The translations under genes and the position numbers were made by a program. A stretch of DNA of 64,000 nucleotides, taken from NCBI RefSeq assembly GCF_019803445.1, contig NZ_CP081844.1, positions 508,501 to 572,500 on the forward strand. Reading direction: 5' to 3'. Below are positions 1 through 8,697 of this stretch, one piece after another (the stretch's first letter is position 1; each line of letters starts with the position of its first letter). Below the pieces are notes generated by a model. That model was not told where the DNA came from. It saw only the letters and a program-made list of their open reading frames with translations, and did not search any database. This DNA comes from Caenibius sp. WL. Lineage in GTDB: Bacteria; Pseudomonadota; Alphaproteobacteria; Sphingomonadales; Sphingomonadaceae.

Positions 1-143
1 TTTTCCGTCTTGATCTTGCGGATCGCCTCGCGCCCGTTGGAGCAGGTGTCGATCACCTCGACATCGGGGAAAGCTTCAAGGCGCAGTTGCAGTCCTTGGA
101 TGGCGAGCTTTTCGTCATCGACAAGTATGGTTCGGATAGTCAT
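1..143 (-). CDS. LytTR-type response regulator, N-terminal fragment (cut by window edge)
   Basis: The first 47 codons of a receiver domain start at 143 and run off the left edge. The start MTIRTILVDDEKLAIQGLQL carries the acidic DDE pocket (residues 9-11) of CheY-like receivers. The start codon overlaps the stop of the upstream histidine kinase by 4 bp (ATGA), so the two are translationally coupled. A partner of a LytS/YehU-type kinase is almost always a LytTR DNA-binding regulator (family knowledge). The output domain itself lies outside the window, so that part is inferred. Confidence 0.85.
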   Translation of the reverse strand, partial: MTIRTILVDDEKLAIQGLQLRLEAFPDVEVIDTCSNGREAIRKIKTE

Positions 144-1339
144 GCGGGGGTTCCGAGCGAGCGTTTGTCGGGGATGGCTGTGACCGGCGCATCTGCCACA
201 GGCACGCGGGCCTGTGGGGTTTCCGCCTTCTTGGCAGGCTCGTAAGGGATTTCGATAATAACGGTGAAACCTCCCTCAGGCGGATTGCGAATCTCGAAGC
301 GATGTTCGTCGCCATATGCCTGGCCAAGCCGATCCCGAATGTTGGACAAACCCACGCCGGTGGAGGTGTGCTCACCGGCGCCGGTAACGACACCCGGATA
401 GGTCGGCCTTAGTTCGGCGTTTTGCAATCCCGGCCCGGTGTCGGAGACGGTAATGCGAAGCCTTTGGCCGACGAGTTGTGCGGTCAGCGTGATTCTGGCC
501 CCTTCCTCCTGCGGGGAAACGGCATATTTGATCGCGTTTTCGACCAGCGGTTGCAGCAGTAACGAAGGCAGCAGCGCATCGCCCGCTTCCGGGTCGACGC
601 GGAATTCGGTTCGCAGCCGATCCTCGAACCGCATCCGTTCGATGTCGAGATAGAGCTTCAGCGTCTCGACTTCCTGCTCGATCGAAACCTTGCTGCCCGC
701 TTCGTTGATCAACGTGTGGCGCAGAAACGACGATAGCCGCATCAGCATCGCGTTGGCGGGCTCGGTTTGTTTGAGCAGCACCAGCGTCGAAATCGAATTG
801 AGCGTGTTGAACAGGAAATGCGGATTGAGTTGGTAGCGCAGCATGGCAAGCTGTGCCCCGGTCGCTTCCGCTTCGAGCCGCAGCATGCGGTCAGCCTGTT
901 CCTCGATCTGGACGTAGAAGTTGATCGCGTAATAGAGTGCCGACCATGCGCCCAGCAGCGTCAGGTCGATATAGAACACGCCGAGGAACAACTGGGCGAA
1001 ACTCGCCTCGCTGTTCACCTGATAGAGGCTGATGACCCAGCCGTTGATGAAGGCCGAAACGCTGACCGCGCCTGCCAGCGCAATACCGGTCAGCCCCCAG
1101 GTGACCAGCGGCCGGCGGTGGATGAGTTGGCGATAGATCACCGAAAGGACGAGGCTGAGCGAAAAGCCCGTGATCGTGGCGATCACCACCAGCAGCAGGA
1201 ACGAGAACGGCTTCTCGTTCGCCACGGTGGTCATGCCGCGCACCACCATGGCCCCGCCCCAGCCCGCGATCTGCAATTGCCAGAAAGCGCGGTTCTTGTT
1301 GGCGAAAAAGGGTGTCGGTTTAAGGGACAGCACGGCCAT
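140..1339 (-). CDS. LytS/YehU-family sensor histidine kinase
   Basis: This is a 399-residue membrane sensor kinase of the His_kinase/HATPase_c type. Hydrophobic segments at about 45-70, 80-105 and 115-142 anchor the N-terminus. The phosphoacceptor block RYQLNPHFLFNTLNS (His about 174) is the signature of this family. The N-box LLQPLVENAIKYAV (Asn about 268), the SDTGPG loop and TGVGLSNIRDRL complete the ATPase domain. I chose the ATG at 1339, preceded by AAAGG at good spacing. A GTG three codons upstream (1348) is possible. It should phosphorylate the adjacent truncated regulator. The sensed signal cannot be deduced. Confidence 0.9.
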   Translation of the reverse strand: MAVLSLKPTPFFANKNRAFWQLQIAGWGGAMVVRGMTTVANEKPFSFLLLVVIATITGFSLSLVLSVIYRQLIHRRPLVTWGLTGIALAGAVSVSAFINGWVISLYQVNSEASFAQLFLGVFYIDLTLLGAWSALYYAINFYVQIEEQADRMLRLEAEATGAQLAMLRYQLNPHFLFNTLNSISTLVLLKQTEPANAMLMRLSSFLRHTLINEAGSKVSIEQEVETLKLYLDIERMRFEDRLRTEFRVDPEAGDALLPSLLLQPLVENAIKYAVSPQEEGARITLTAQLVGQRLRITVSDTGPGLQNAELRPTYPGVVTGAGEHTSTGVGLSNIRDRLGQAYGDEHRFEIRNPPEGGFTVIIEIPYEPAKKAETPQARVPVADAPVTAIPDKRSLGTPA

Positions 1340-1352
1340 GGCGCACACCTTT

Positions 1353-1404
1353 AGCGCATCGTGCGAAAAAGTGGGAACCGGTTTTCCGCTCTGGACGATG
1401 CGTT
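1353..1404. repeat. REP-like palindromic intergenic element
   Basis: A roughly 52-bp imperfect palindrome lies between the kinase start and the thiol oxidoreductase stop. The outer arms GCGCATCGT and ACGATGCG are complementary and the core contains GGGAACCGGTTTTCC. Elements of this GTGGGAACCGGTTTT type are scattered in many copies through alphaproteobacterial genomes (general knowledge). Only this copy was seen here. It could act as a terminator or mRNA end for the gene transcribed towards it. Confidence 0.5.
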
Positions 1405-1460
1405 CATGGGAAGGTCATGTATCGTACGGGCGCAAAACCCGGGGCGAAAGCAACGCTGCC

Positions 1461-2216
1461 TCAGCTATCCTTGCCTTTGTCTTTGTCCTCGCCGTGAGCC
1501 TTGGCCAGCGCTTCCGCCAGTGCATCGCGCGGGAGCGCGCCGGAAAACGCCTGATCGCCGACCACCCAACTGGGGGTGCCATTGAAACTCAGCCGTTCGG
1601 CAATGGTGAGATTGCGCGCCAGTTCGGTTTCCACCGCTTTGGATCCGGCAATCGTCCTGGCGCGGGCCATGTCGAGCCCGGCCTTCTGTGCGGCCGCTTC
1701 GATCGTGGTGGGGGACGGCGGGCCCAGTTCGAACATTGCCTTGTGGAAAGCGGGATAGCGACCCTGTTCGGCGGCGGCGAGGCCCATCCGTGCGGCGGCG
1801 GCGCTCTGTTCCGAAAGGATCGGCATTTCGCGGATCACCACTTTGAGCTGTGGGTCCTGCGCGATCAGTGCGTCGACTTCGGCCACACTATGACGGCAAT
1901 ATGTGCACGCGAAATCGGTAAACTCAACTAGGATTTTTGAACCATTTGGGTTTCCTAGAACTGCGCCGGGGAAAGGAGTGGTGACCTGGGCCTTGATCGG
2001 CGCAAGCCGGTTGGCGACTTCGCGTGCTTGCAGGCGGTCCATCGCTTCGGGCAGGATTTCGGGATGTTCCAGCAGGTATTCGCGCACCGCAGCGTCGGTT
2101 GCGGGGCGGGTGAGCCCGGTCCACGACGCGGCATAACCGCCGAGCAGCCCCAGCAACACCACGCCCACCGCATAGAGGACGATCCGGGCCGCGCCCGCCT
2201 TCGATTGTTCAGCCAT
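1461..2216 (-). CDS. DsbA-like thiol oxidoreductase, membrane anchored
   Basis: A 251-residue protein with an N-terminal signal anchor (about 11-31) and a thioredoxin-fold domain. The redox motif is CTYC (about 104-107) in FTDFACTYCRHS, and the cis-proline region is seen in NGTPSWVVGD. This matches the DsbA/Com1/ScsC group that oxidises or isomerises periplasmic disulfides. The start MAEQSKAG at 2216 overlaps the end of the metalloprotease gene by 8 bp, whereas a start at 2252 would overlap by 44 bp. Co-transcription with the M48 protease suggests shared envelope protein quality control. The C-terminus is a charged KDKGKDS tail. Confidence 0.85.
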   Translation of the reverse strand: MAEQSKAGAARIVLYAVGVVLLGLLGGYAASWTGLTRPATDAAVREYLLEHPEILPEAMDRLQAREVANRLAPIKAQVTTPFPGAVLGNPNGSKILVEFTDFACTYCRHSVAEVDALIAQDPQLKVVIREMPILSEQSAAAARMGLAAAEQGRYPAFHKAMFELGPPSPTTIEAAAQKAGLDMARARTIAGSKAVETELARNLTIAERLSFNGTPSWVVGDQAFSGALPRDALAEALAKAHGEDKDKGKDS

Positions 2217-3594
2217 TACGCTTGGACTTACCCTTTTTCTTCTTGTCTTCAAGCGCGGCGCGCGCCTGCATCGTGATATCCTGCGCTCTCAGCCAGTCGG
2301 CCGAATGTTCGGGCAGCTCGACGAGAGCGGCCTGCGCATTCTGGAGCGCTTCGGGATAGCGTTGGTCGAGCACCTGCTGTTCCGCACTGGCCAGTTGGGC
2401 GCGGGGGGTGTCGCCCTGCGCTGCGTAGGCCACCCCCAGTTGATACCACGCAAAGCGGTTCTGGCGGTCGCGGGCGACAGCGGCCCTGAGCACGGTGATC
2501 GCTTCGGGATAGTTCGCGGGATCTTCCGTGGCGATCAGCGCGTGGCCGAAAATAGTGGCGATCAGCGGGTTGTTGCCCGTCAGCCTGTTGGCATCGCGCA
2601 AAGCGGGAATGGCCTGGGTCGGCTTGCCCGATTCCAGCAGGATCTGCCCCTGCAGTTCGAGGAAATAGGGATTTTTCGGTTCGACCGAGAGAAGGGCGGC
2701 CGTTTCCGCCAGCGCTTTCGTGACCAGCGCATCCTTGTGATAGGCGTAGGCGCGGGCATAGTGCGCCGGAATGCTGTTGTCGGTCGGCGGGTAGGTGGCC
2801 AGCGTCCGGGCGGGATCGGCCAGATAGCCGTAGAGCTTCGCCCGCACGCGAAGGAAGCGTTCCTGCAAGCCCGGATCGGGCTTGTTGTCCCAAGCGGGGT
2901 CTTTCTCGTAGATGTCGCGCAAGTTGGCGATGCGATCTCCGGTCAGGGGGTGCGTGCGACCGAACGATGCCTCATCGCTCTGGCTATAGCCGTAGCGAAA
3001 TTCCTGATTCTGCAATTTCTTGAAGAAATCGATCGAACCGCGCCCGGAAATGCCGGCTTTCGACAGGAACTGCGCCCCGGCCGCATCGGCGGAGGATTCC
3101 TGCGCCCGGGTGAAAGCGAGGAACTTGCCCATGGCGGCCTGCTGGCCCGCGGCGAGAACGCCCATCGCGGCATCGGGTGCGCCTGCCGCCGCCGCTGCGA
3201 CACCCAGCAACAGCGACAGGATCGTGATGTTGCTGGCCGCCTTGGCACCTTCGTCGAACCGGATGATATGGCCACCGGTGATGTGGCCCAGTTCGTGCGC
3301 GATGACCCCTTGCACTTCATCGACATTGGAGGCGGCGTTGATCAGCCCGCTGTGAATATAGATCGCCTGACCGCCAGCAACGAAAGCGTTGATCGAGGAA
3401 TCGTTGATCAGGACGATATCGACATTGCCTTTGCCCAGCCCTGCGGCATCGACCAGCGGCTTGCCCATATCCTGAAACAGTGCCTCGGTTTCGGCGTCGC
3501 GCAGGATGGATTGCGCCAGAGCATGTTGCGCTGAGAGCACAACAACGACGACAACCGCGAAAATCCGGGTGAGCAGGCGGGCGGGATTGCGCAT
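2209..3594 (-). CDS. M48 family periplasmic metalloprotease with TPR repeats (BepA-like)
   Basis: A 461-residue protein with a signal peptide (cleavage after ALAQ, about residue 28). The zinc site GVIAHELGHITGGH has HELGH at about 100-104, and the third ligand is probably a Glu in QESSADAAG. TPR-like helices follow from about 250 to the end. Length and order match BepA/YfgC-type proteases that degrade or assist misassembled outer-membrane proteins. The lysine-rich C-terminus (KKKKGKSKRNG) overlaps the start of the thiol oxidoreductase gene. Assignment to the family is firm; the exact substrate is unknown. Confidence 0.9.
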   Translation of the reverse strand: MRNPARLLTRIFAVVVVVVLSAQHALAQSILRDAETEALFQDMGKPLVDAAGLGKGNVDIVLINDSSINAFVAGGQAIYIHSGLINAASNVDEVQGVIAHELGHITGGHIIRFDEGAKAASNITILSLLLGVAAAAAGAPDAAMGVLAAGQQAAMGKFLAFTRAQESSADAAGAQFLSKAGISGRGSIDFFKKLQNQEFRYGYSQSDEASFGRTHPLTGDRIANLRDIYEKDPAWDNKPDPGLQERFLRVRAKLYGYLADPARTLATYPPTDNSIPAHYARAYAYHKDALVTKALAETAALLSVEPKNPYFLELQGQILLESGKPTQAIPALRDANRLTGNNPLIATIFGHALIATEDPANYPEAITVLRAAVARDRQNRFAWYQLGVAYAAQGDTPRAQLASAEQQVLDQRYPEALQNAQAALVELPEHSADWLRAQDITMQARAALEDKKKKGKSKRNG

Positions 3595-3675
3595 AACTGG
3601 CCCTTGCTAACCGGTTTCGCCCTGAACCGGAACTGAAGATTGCCGGGCTGCGGGATAGATACGGTATCTTGCATC

Positions 3676-3717
3676 CAGGAGTGCCTGATCTGAAAACAGG
3701 AGTGCCTGATCTGAAAA
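3676..3717. repeat. Perfect 21-bp tandem duplication
   Basis: Two immediately adjacent identical copies (3676-3696 and 3697-3717) of a unit beginning CAGGAGTGCC and ending TGATCTGAAAA. They lie in the 176-bp gap between the metalloprotease start and the convergent end of mmcB, so they may sit in the promoter region of the protease. No coding role is visible. Confidence 0.9.
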
Positions 3718-3770
3718 TGCCAAATAGGCTGTAAAACGCCATAAAAGAATCCTGATTGGTTTCTTGCGCT

Positions 3771-4271
3771 CTATCCAGGGAGCAAGGGAGCCAGTCCCGG
3801 GTCGGCGGCGACAACGGCCCGCCGCATTGCTACGCGCGCCAAGCGCTCCACTTCGACTTTGCGTCGCGCAGCGGCAAGGCTAAGCGACGGTGCGGGGCGA
3901 ACGATTTCCGCGTCGTAGCCATCGGCAACAATGATCCCGCAGCTTTCCGGGCGAAATTCGGGATGTTCCAGGCAAGCGCGGTCCAGATGAGGGGACAGGC
4001 CCCAGAAGAACCGGTCGCAAAACTCGAGATAGTCAGGCCATTTGGCGTCGCCGAGCAGATCGGCGCGGGCGACCTTTATCTCAACAATCACGATCCGCCC
4101 CTTCTCGTCCAGCCCCATCAAATCCGCGCGGCGCCCGTTGCGCAGCGGCATTTCCGGCAGACACCAGATATTGTTGCGCGCGAACAGCCGGCAGATACCC
4201 CGCGCCACGCGCCGCGCTTCGCGTTCATCCTCAGGCGCGCCGGATGCGGTTAGAATCGGTTCATCGACCAT
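3771..4271 (-). CDS. mmcB: MmcB-family DNA repair protein
   Basis: A 166-residue cytosolic protein. It resembles the alphaproteobacterial MmcB family, described in Caulobacter as an SOS-linked, mitomycin-resistance factor with a restriction-endonuclease-like fold. The putative PD-(D/E)xK-type core is visible as GRRADLMGLDE followed by IVIVEIKVARAD (Asp, then Glu-x-Lys). FFWGLSPHLD and the PESCGIIVADGY segment are typical. The length is that of the family. It is a single gene on the minus strand, and no LexA box was identified with confidence upstream. Confidence 0.8.
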   Translation of the reverse strand: MVDEPILTASGAPEDEREARRVARGICRLFARNNIWCLPEMPLRNGRRADLMGLDEKGRIVIVEIKVARADLLGDAKWPDYLEFCDRFFWGLSPHLDRACLEHPEFRPESCGIIVADGYDAEIVRPAPSLSLAAARRKVEVERLARVAMRRAVVAADPGLAPLLPG

Positions 4272-4505
4272 CGCAAGATGCTAGAGAACATATAGGGAAC
4301 TCGGTCAAGCTGCAATCACGGTGCGGGCGCACCGAGGCTGCTGCACAGGTGCATTGCATCCCGTTTTGGGCCGGACATAGCTGGCAGAAATCAGCGCTTT
4401 TCTCGGAGTTGAAGATGACCTTTGGCGGAACAGAACAATTGCCTGTCAGTGAAAGATCGAAAAGCGCTGGCGCACCATCGCGCTCACTGCTAGTTGCGCT
4501 CGCAG

Positions 4506-4582
<77 letters not shown>

Positions 4583-4733
4583 AAAAATCCCTGAAATTAC
4601 AATGCTTTACAAGATGATTGTCGAGCGATTTTGGCCGATTTCGGGCTGATTTCGGGGTCCACAAAACCTTCACAAAAAGAGCGTTGTCCGCTCAAGCATC
4701 TGAAGTTATTCCTCTTTTTGAGGGAGGGCTGCG

Positions 4734-5996
4734 ATGGGCACTTACGAGCAAGATTCAATCGACGTGCGCGGTGATGGAAGAGTAATCCTCTACAAACGGC
4801 CAGGATTGAAGAAGCCGAAATGGCAGGCGCGGATTCGCGTGCCAAATGCAGCCGATTATGACGTTAAGAGCACCAAGACCGATGATCTAGAGGAAGCCAA
4901 GCGATTCGCCCTGAACCGCTATGAAGAACTCTACATGCATGTGAAGGCGGGCGGCACCCTTAAGACGCCGACTTTCAAGCAGGTCTACGATGCGTGGAAG
5001 CTACATGCATCGACAGTGGGGCACACAAGAGCAAACGGATCGTGGCAAGAGACCTTCGACCGGATTGAGTCTTACCCATTGGAGTTTTTCGGGCAGAAAC
5101 GAATCGATTCCATCAAGGAGGCTGATTTCATTGAATATTGGGCATGGCGTAAGCAGAACTACCGAAAGAAAGCGCCTTCGCTCAGCACCCTCAGCCGGGA
5201 GCGCACGGCATTCATGCCCGTATTCAAGTTTGCGCTCGCCAAAGGGTACATTCTCAAAATTCCAGACATGGGCTTGCGACGAGCAAAGAGCGAACGGCGC
5301 CCGACCTTTACGGAGACGGAATGCAGCCACTTGCGTTCGTCTGTTCGGGCATGGGTAAAAGAAGGCAAAGGGCTCGCTACGTGGCGTGATCGTTTCATGG
5401 CACAACATTTCTTCATAGTGCTGATGACGTCTGGGTTGCGAGTTGGGGAGTTGCGGGGCCTGCGCTGGTGTGACCTAGCGTACGATCACAAGCAGGAAGA
5501 TGGTTCCACTGCCATATATCTGTCAGCTTATGTCAGAGGGAAGACGGGTGGCCGCCAAGCGGTGTTCTATCCGGGCACCGAAATTTGCTTCCGGCAAATC
5601 CGTGAACAGCGCTGCAAGGAGTTGCAATCAGAACATCCTGATGCGGTGAATCCGAAGCCTGCCCAAGAGGAGGTAATTTTCTGCCACCCGAATGGCCAGC
5701 CGATTCAGAATTTTAAAAACTCGTTTTCGGCCCTGATGAAATTCGCCGGTATCCCTATAGAGCGGGATGGCAAGCGGCGATCAATCTATTCCTTCCGGCA
5801 TTACTACGCGACGAGACAGCTTTCGAAAGAGGTGAGCCCGTTTCTGCTCGCACGGCAGATGGGCACATCCGTTGAAATGCTGGAGGAACATTACGGGCAG
5901 GTGGTGACGCGGGAACTCGCAGCGCAAATCACAAAAGCGCAGCCATCCATGTACCTGTCAGGTGAGGAAATAGAGAATTTGTTTGGGAAGCTGTAG
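4734..5996 (+). CDS. Tyrosine-type site-specific integrase
   Basis: A 420-residue tyrosine recombinase that should integrate and excise the island at tRNA-Arg. The N-terminal part (about 60-200) contains the SAM-like core-binding region. The catalytic domain shows the box-I arginine in TSGLRVGELRGL (about 232-243), the box-II motif SIYSFRHYYATR and the nucleophile tyrosine in EMLEEHYGQV (about 385). The first box-II histidine is replaced by tyrosine (YSFRH instead of HxxRH), a variation seen in some phage-type integrases. The start ATG follows GGGAGGG with ideal spacing. The upstream gap (4583-4733) holds two GATTTCGGG copies (around 4636-4657) that could be arm-binding sites. Confidence 0.95.
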   Translation: MGTYEQDSIDVRGDGRVILYKRPGLKKPKWQARIRVPNAADYDVKSTKTDDLEEAKRFALNRYEELYMHVKAGGTLKTPTFKQVYDAWKLHASTVGHTRANGSWQETFDRIESYPLEFFGQKRIDSIKEADFIEYWAWRKQNYRKKAPSLSTLSRERTAFMPVFKFALAKGYILKIPDMGLRRAKSERRPTFTETECSHLRSSVRAWVKEGKGLATWRDRFMAQHFFIVLMTSGLRVGELRGLRWCDLAYDHKQEDGSTAIYLSAYVRGKTGGRQAVFYPGTEICFRQIREQRCKELQSEHPDAVNPKPAQEEVIFCHPNGQPIQNFKNSFSALMKFAGIPIERDGKRRSIYSFRHYYATRQLSKEVSPFLLARQMGTSVEMLEEHYGQVVTRELAAQITKAQPSMYLSGEEIENLFGKL

Positions 5997-6139
5997 GAAC
6001 CTAGCTCCGCAGGCTTGCGGGGATTTAAGAGAGAAGCTTGTATTTTCCCGTTGTGCACCCCATATCTATATATCGCCTGTTACCCTGCACATAATGGCGA
6101 CTGAGAGACCATAGTGCTCCCGCAGTAAGGAGAGCCATC

Positions 6140-6298
6140 ATGGACCTCAATCAATTGCTCTATCATCATCAAGTTGCGCTTATTCGTGCGGTGCAAGCCC
6201 GTTCCCTTGGCGCCCCGAAAAGCCGTTTCGACTTGGTTGCACATTATGCCAGGAATATCCGGGCATACCGCAGGAAACATGGGTTGACCCAGTACTAG
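6140..6298 (+). CDS. Small island protein of 52 residues, unknown function
   Basis: This short reading frame starts with ATG after a strong AAGGAGAG ribosome-binding site at 6126-6133. It encodes MDLNQLLYHHQVALIRAVQA followed by a basic, tyrosine-rich tail ending in RAYRRKHGLTQY. The net positive charge and predicted helices suggest nucleic-acid or membrane binding, but no family can be named. It sits 54 bp upstream of the next gene in the same direction, so the two may form an operon. The strong ribosome-binding site is the main reason to call it real. Confidence 0.6.
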   Translation: MDLNQLLYHHQVALIRAVQARSLGAPKSRFDLVAHYARNIRAYRRKHGLTQY

Positions 6299-6351
6299 CC
6301 TGAACATTGTTTTTCAGGTTCAGGCGGTTTCCTCAAGACATGGAGAGGATC

Positions 6352-6708
6352 ATGGCCGAGGCCGCATCCAATCACCCCCAGAATGAAAAGCCGCATTATA
6401 CGAGCCAGGAACGGCAAACGCTTGCGCTGGAAATGATCGCGGATGAGTTGCTGCTGATTTGCGGTCAGCTTGAGATAATCGCAGCTCGTGGAGCCAAAGT
6501 ACGTAGTAGGGCCAGTGAACCGCCCCTAAACGATGCGAGCGAAGTGCCGCACGAGAGCGAAAACGGCATTATCCGAGGCGCCATCGAGACTTTTTCAGTC
6601 GGTCCTTATCGTTATACCAATTTGGAAGATGCGAGGGCGCAATTACGACGCTCGCATAGGTCTACTCAACGAGAAATACAGCATCTCCTGAACCGCAAGC
6701 TCGGTTAA
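6352..6708 (+). CDS. Hypothetical protein, 118 residues
   Basis: I chose the ATG at 6352 because GGAGAGG lies 4-10 bases upstream. The frame could open further upstream, at 6307. The product (MAEAASNHPQNEKPHYTSQE...) is hydrophilic. It has a helical stretch LALEMIADELLLICGQLEII at about 24-43 and a charged C-terminal region with RRSHRSTQREIQHLLNRKLG, perhaps coiled coil. There is no signal peptide or membrane segment. The function is not recognised. It follows the 52-residue gene and may be co-transcribed with it. Confidence 0.6.
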   Translation: MAEAASNHPQNEKPHYTSQERQTLALEMIADELLLICGQLEIIAARGAKVRSRASEPPLNDASEVPHESENGIIRGAIETFSVGPYRYTNLEDARAQLRRSHRSTQREIQHLLNRKLG

Positions 6709-6990
6709 TTATTGCTCGGCCACTAGCAGGACAAGACCAATCCGACTCATCACACAAAGAGGTGATGTACGCCTCCTTGATGCTAGATTCCGTCTTTGAG
6801 CGCGGTGCTCGCTCTCACAGCCGATGGATCAATTCCTGACGCGTTGGTTCGGAATAACGGTCAACGAGCTGATCGGTGCGTGGGCGCATCAGTACGGTGA
6901 TCCCCACGTTAGACTAGAACGCCACTTAGCATCGGGATCATGCATAGACCGCGCGCCAAATACTCGGTCGCCGCTGTCCCTCAGGTCGTA

Positions 6991-7452
6991 TCAAGCCATC
7001 TGGGAAGCCTTCTCTTCAATGCGCGCCAAACTTACGGCAAAGCCACAGCGTTGTCCGGTATCAATATTAAATTCTTGGTATCGGCTAAAGAGCCCCCCGA
7101 GATGTTCGTCAATTTCGGCCTGAGTATAATCAAGGGTGTGCGAGCAAGTGTAGCCAGCAGCAGCGCTACGTTCGAGTGCTGCCTCACCATCACTAACTCC
7201 AAAAAATACACTCATAATGCCTTCACTCCGAGTGGCTAGAAACCACGATATCACACTGTCCGTTTCCCGCCCGGGCATAGGTGCGCATAGCTCTATGCCC
7301 GCATCCCATGCGATAGCGACATGAATACCGAACGGTTCACCCGTCCAGTTGGCATCCAGAAAAGTCGCACCGAGTAATTCCTCGTATAGTTTCTTGCTCC
7401 GCTCAAGATCATGCACCGCAATCATGATCCTGTTAACGCCTTTCAATCCCAT
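6991..7452 (-). CDS. VOC-superfamily (glyoxalase/dioxygenase fold) protein
   Basis: A 153-residue protein that opens with MGLKGVNRIMIAVHDLERSKKLYEELLGATF, the typical first beta-alpha-beta unit of vicinal-oxygen-chelate proteins with a potential metal-binding His in IAVHDL. A second half-module (IMSVFFGVSDGEAALERSAAAG) follows. These proteins act as lyases, isomerases, dioxygenases or drug-binding proteins on small molecules. The substrate cannot be read from the sequence. A GGAGGG site lies 8 bases upstream of the ATG. It may belong to the degradation cargo of the island together with the esterase and TonB receptor. Confidence 0.75.
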   Translation of the reverse strand: MGLKGVNRIMIAVHDLERSKKLYEELLGATFLDANWTGEPFGIHVAIAWDAGIELCAPMPGRETDSVISWFLATRSEGIMSVFFGVSDGEAALERSAAAGYTCSHTLDYTQAEIDEHLGGLFSRYQEFNIDTGQRCGFAVSLARIEEKASQMA

Positions 7453-7654
7453 ATTAAGACCCTCCCGTGTTTATTCAGATTATTTTGGCGAGCTACGCAG
7501 CAGAGCGCAATATGCCTTCAATGTATCTCATCCGAGGATCCCACCGACGGAATGAGCTATCGCACTACGGCCTAAGTGCTCTTATCCAGCATCTACACCC
7601 CGTCTGGTCAGGCAGCTATGTTGGCGATAGCGGTAATCACAAGGAAGCAATCGG

Positions 7655-8167
7655 TTAGAGAATCCGGCTGTCATAAGCCCATTGGAGGAGAGCTTGCCGT
7701 TGCCTCGGGCGGCAAAAAGGATCTCCCGGATTGCAATGTTTTACGATTTGTGCGGCATGACGTTTGAAAGCTTTCCAGCGCGCGATCTGACGAGCATCCT
7801 CTTGTGGCAGCCTGCGTCCCGAATAGTATCGACAGTACCATTGAAACCATCCGCGCGGGTCTTCTGGGTATATCCAGCCCTTGTCGATCCAAACACGGAG
7901 GGGAACGCTCGCGCGCACCCCAAAGTAGTTCAATGAACAATCAGGACGATCAGGGGCCAGCTTCGCACCCTCAAACCAATCTGCTGGGAACTCAGCTCTG
8001 CAGTCGGTCATGTATTTACCGCAAAAAACTCCCAGACTCAGCATTTCGGCAGGCGTGAGCTCCGGAAGAAATGTGGGATCGAAAGCCTGTCCGATGGCCA
8101 CAGAACGGGTATAACGATAGCCCCGCTGCATTCGGTCATTCACGACTATTTCGACTGTCTGGTGCAT
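7655..8167 (-). CDS. Conserved hypothetical protein, 170 residues
   Basis: A soluble, aromatic-rich protein without signal peptide. It contains a distinctive block SVPLRVWIDKGWIYPEDPRG followed by WFQWYCRYYSGRR (about 97-129), then HCNPGDPFCRPRQRQALLQW. Similar DPRGWFQWYCRY blocks are, as I recall, found in uncharacterised proteins of bacteria, fungi and plants. No enzymatic function is established to my knowledge. It lies alone on the minus strand between the VOC gene and a gene-poor stretch. The coding call rests on the unusual, non-random composition and length. Confidence 0.65.
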   Translation of the reverse strand: MHQTVEIVVNDRMQRGYRYTRSVAIGQAFDPTFLPELTPAEMLSLGVFCGKYMTDCRAEFPADWFEGAKLAPDRPDCSLNYFGVRASVPLRVWIDKGWIYPEDPRGWFQWYCRYYSGRRLPQEDARQIARWKAFKRHAAQIVKHCNPGDPFCRPRQRQALLQWAYDSRIL

Positions 8168-8697
8168 GCCGCAACTCTAATGCCTCACGAACTGAGCGCA
8201 AAGGGCGGGCTTGCGCCTACCTGGACAGGTCCCCGGCTCACACAGGTCAGGCTTCCTGGCCCTCATGAATGACTGGCTCAGGATGCGCAGGCTGCAACCG
8301 AAGTGTCAGCTTTGTTGGCGTGTCCGGTCAGGCGGGTTTAAGGTCGAAAGCCTCAGATAGCTGCCATAAAAACGGGCCACCTGCTGCACGACTGCAGCCG
8401 CCAACATAGCGATCGTTCCGGGCCCTCAACACGTTCCCTGAAACCAGCCGTACATTCATCCCGCCATGGAACCTGACGGACGGCAGCTTTCGATGTGATC
8501 ATGAAGTAGCCTGAATGGCTGAGATGTTGGGGGAAGCGGACATTGCGCGCAAGGGGAGTTGGACATCTTAAGACCAATGCGGAGCCGCATCTCACGTTCG
8601 AATCCGCTCTGCTCCTTTCGCAACGCGCTGACAGCTCCGTCTGACAGCTTCCACTCGTGGCATTGTGTTCAAATGCCACGAGTGGGATGTTCGATCG
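8168..8697. other. Gene-poor stretch inside the island
   Basis: About 530 bp without a convincing gene. The only reading frame over 100 codons (8353-8679, minus) has atypical composition and overlaps the stem-loop at 8651-8685. The stretch may contain decayed remnants. The only structured element is that hairpin. Confidence 0.5.
8651..8685 (-). terminator. Perfect 13-bp stem-loop downstream of the island TonB receptor
   Basis: Arms CCACTCGTGGCAT (8651-8663) and ATGCCACGAGTGG (8673-8685) pair without mismatch around a 9-base loop. It lies 13 bp after the receptor stop codon. There is no clear T-run on the minus strand, so termination may be weak or the hairpin may protect the mRNA end. Confidence 0.6.

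Noticed and set aside
767-1354. A 195-codon frame opposite the LytS-type kinase
   Set aside because: Antisense shadow with low-complexity charged sequence.
8353-8679. A 108-codon frame after the island TonB receptor
   Set aside because: It runs through the terminator hairpin, starts poorly and shows no family resemblance.
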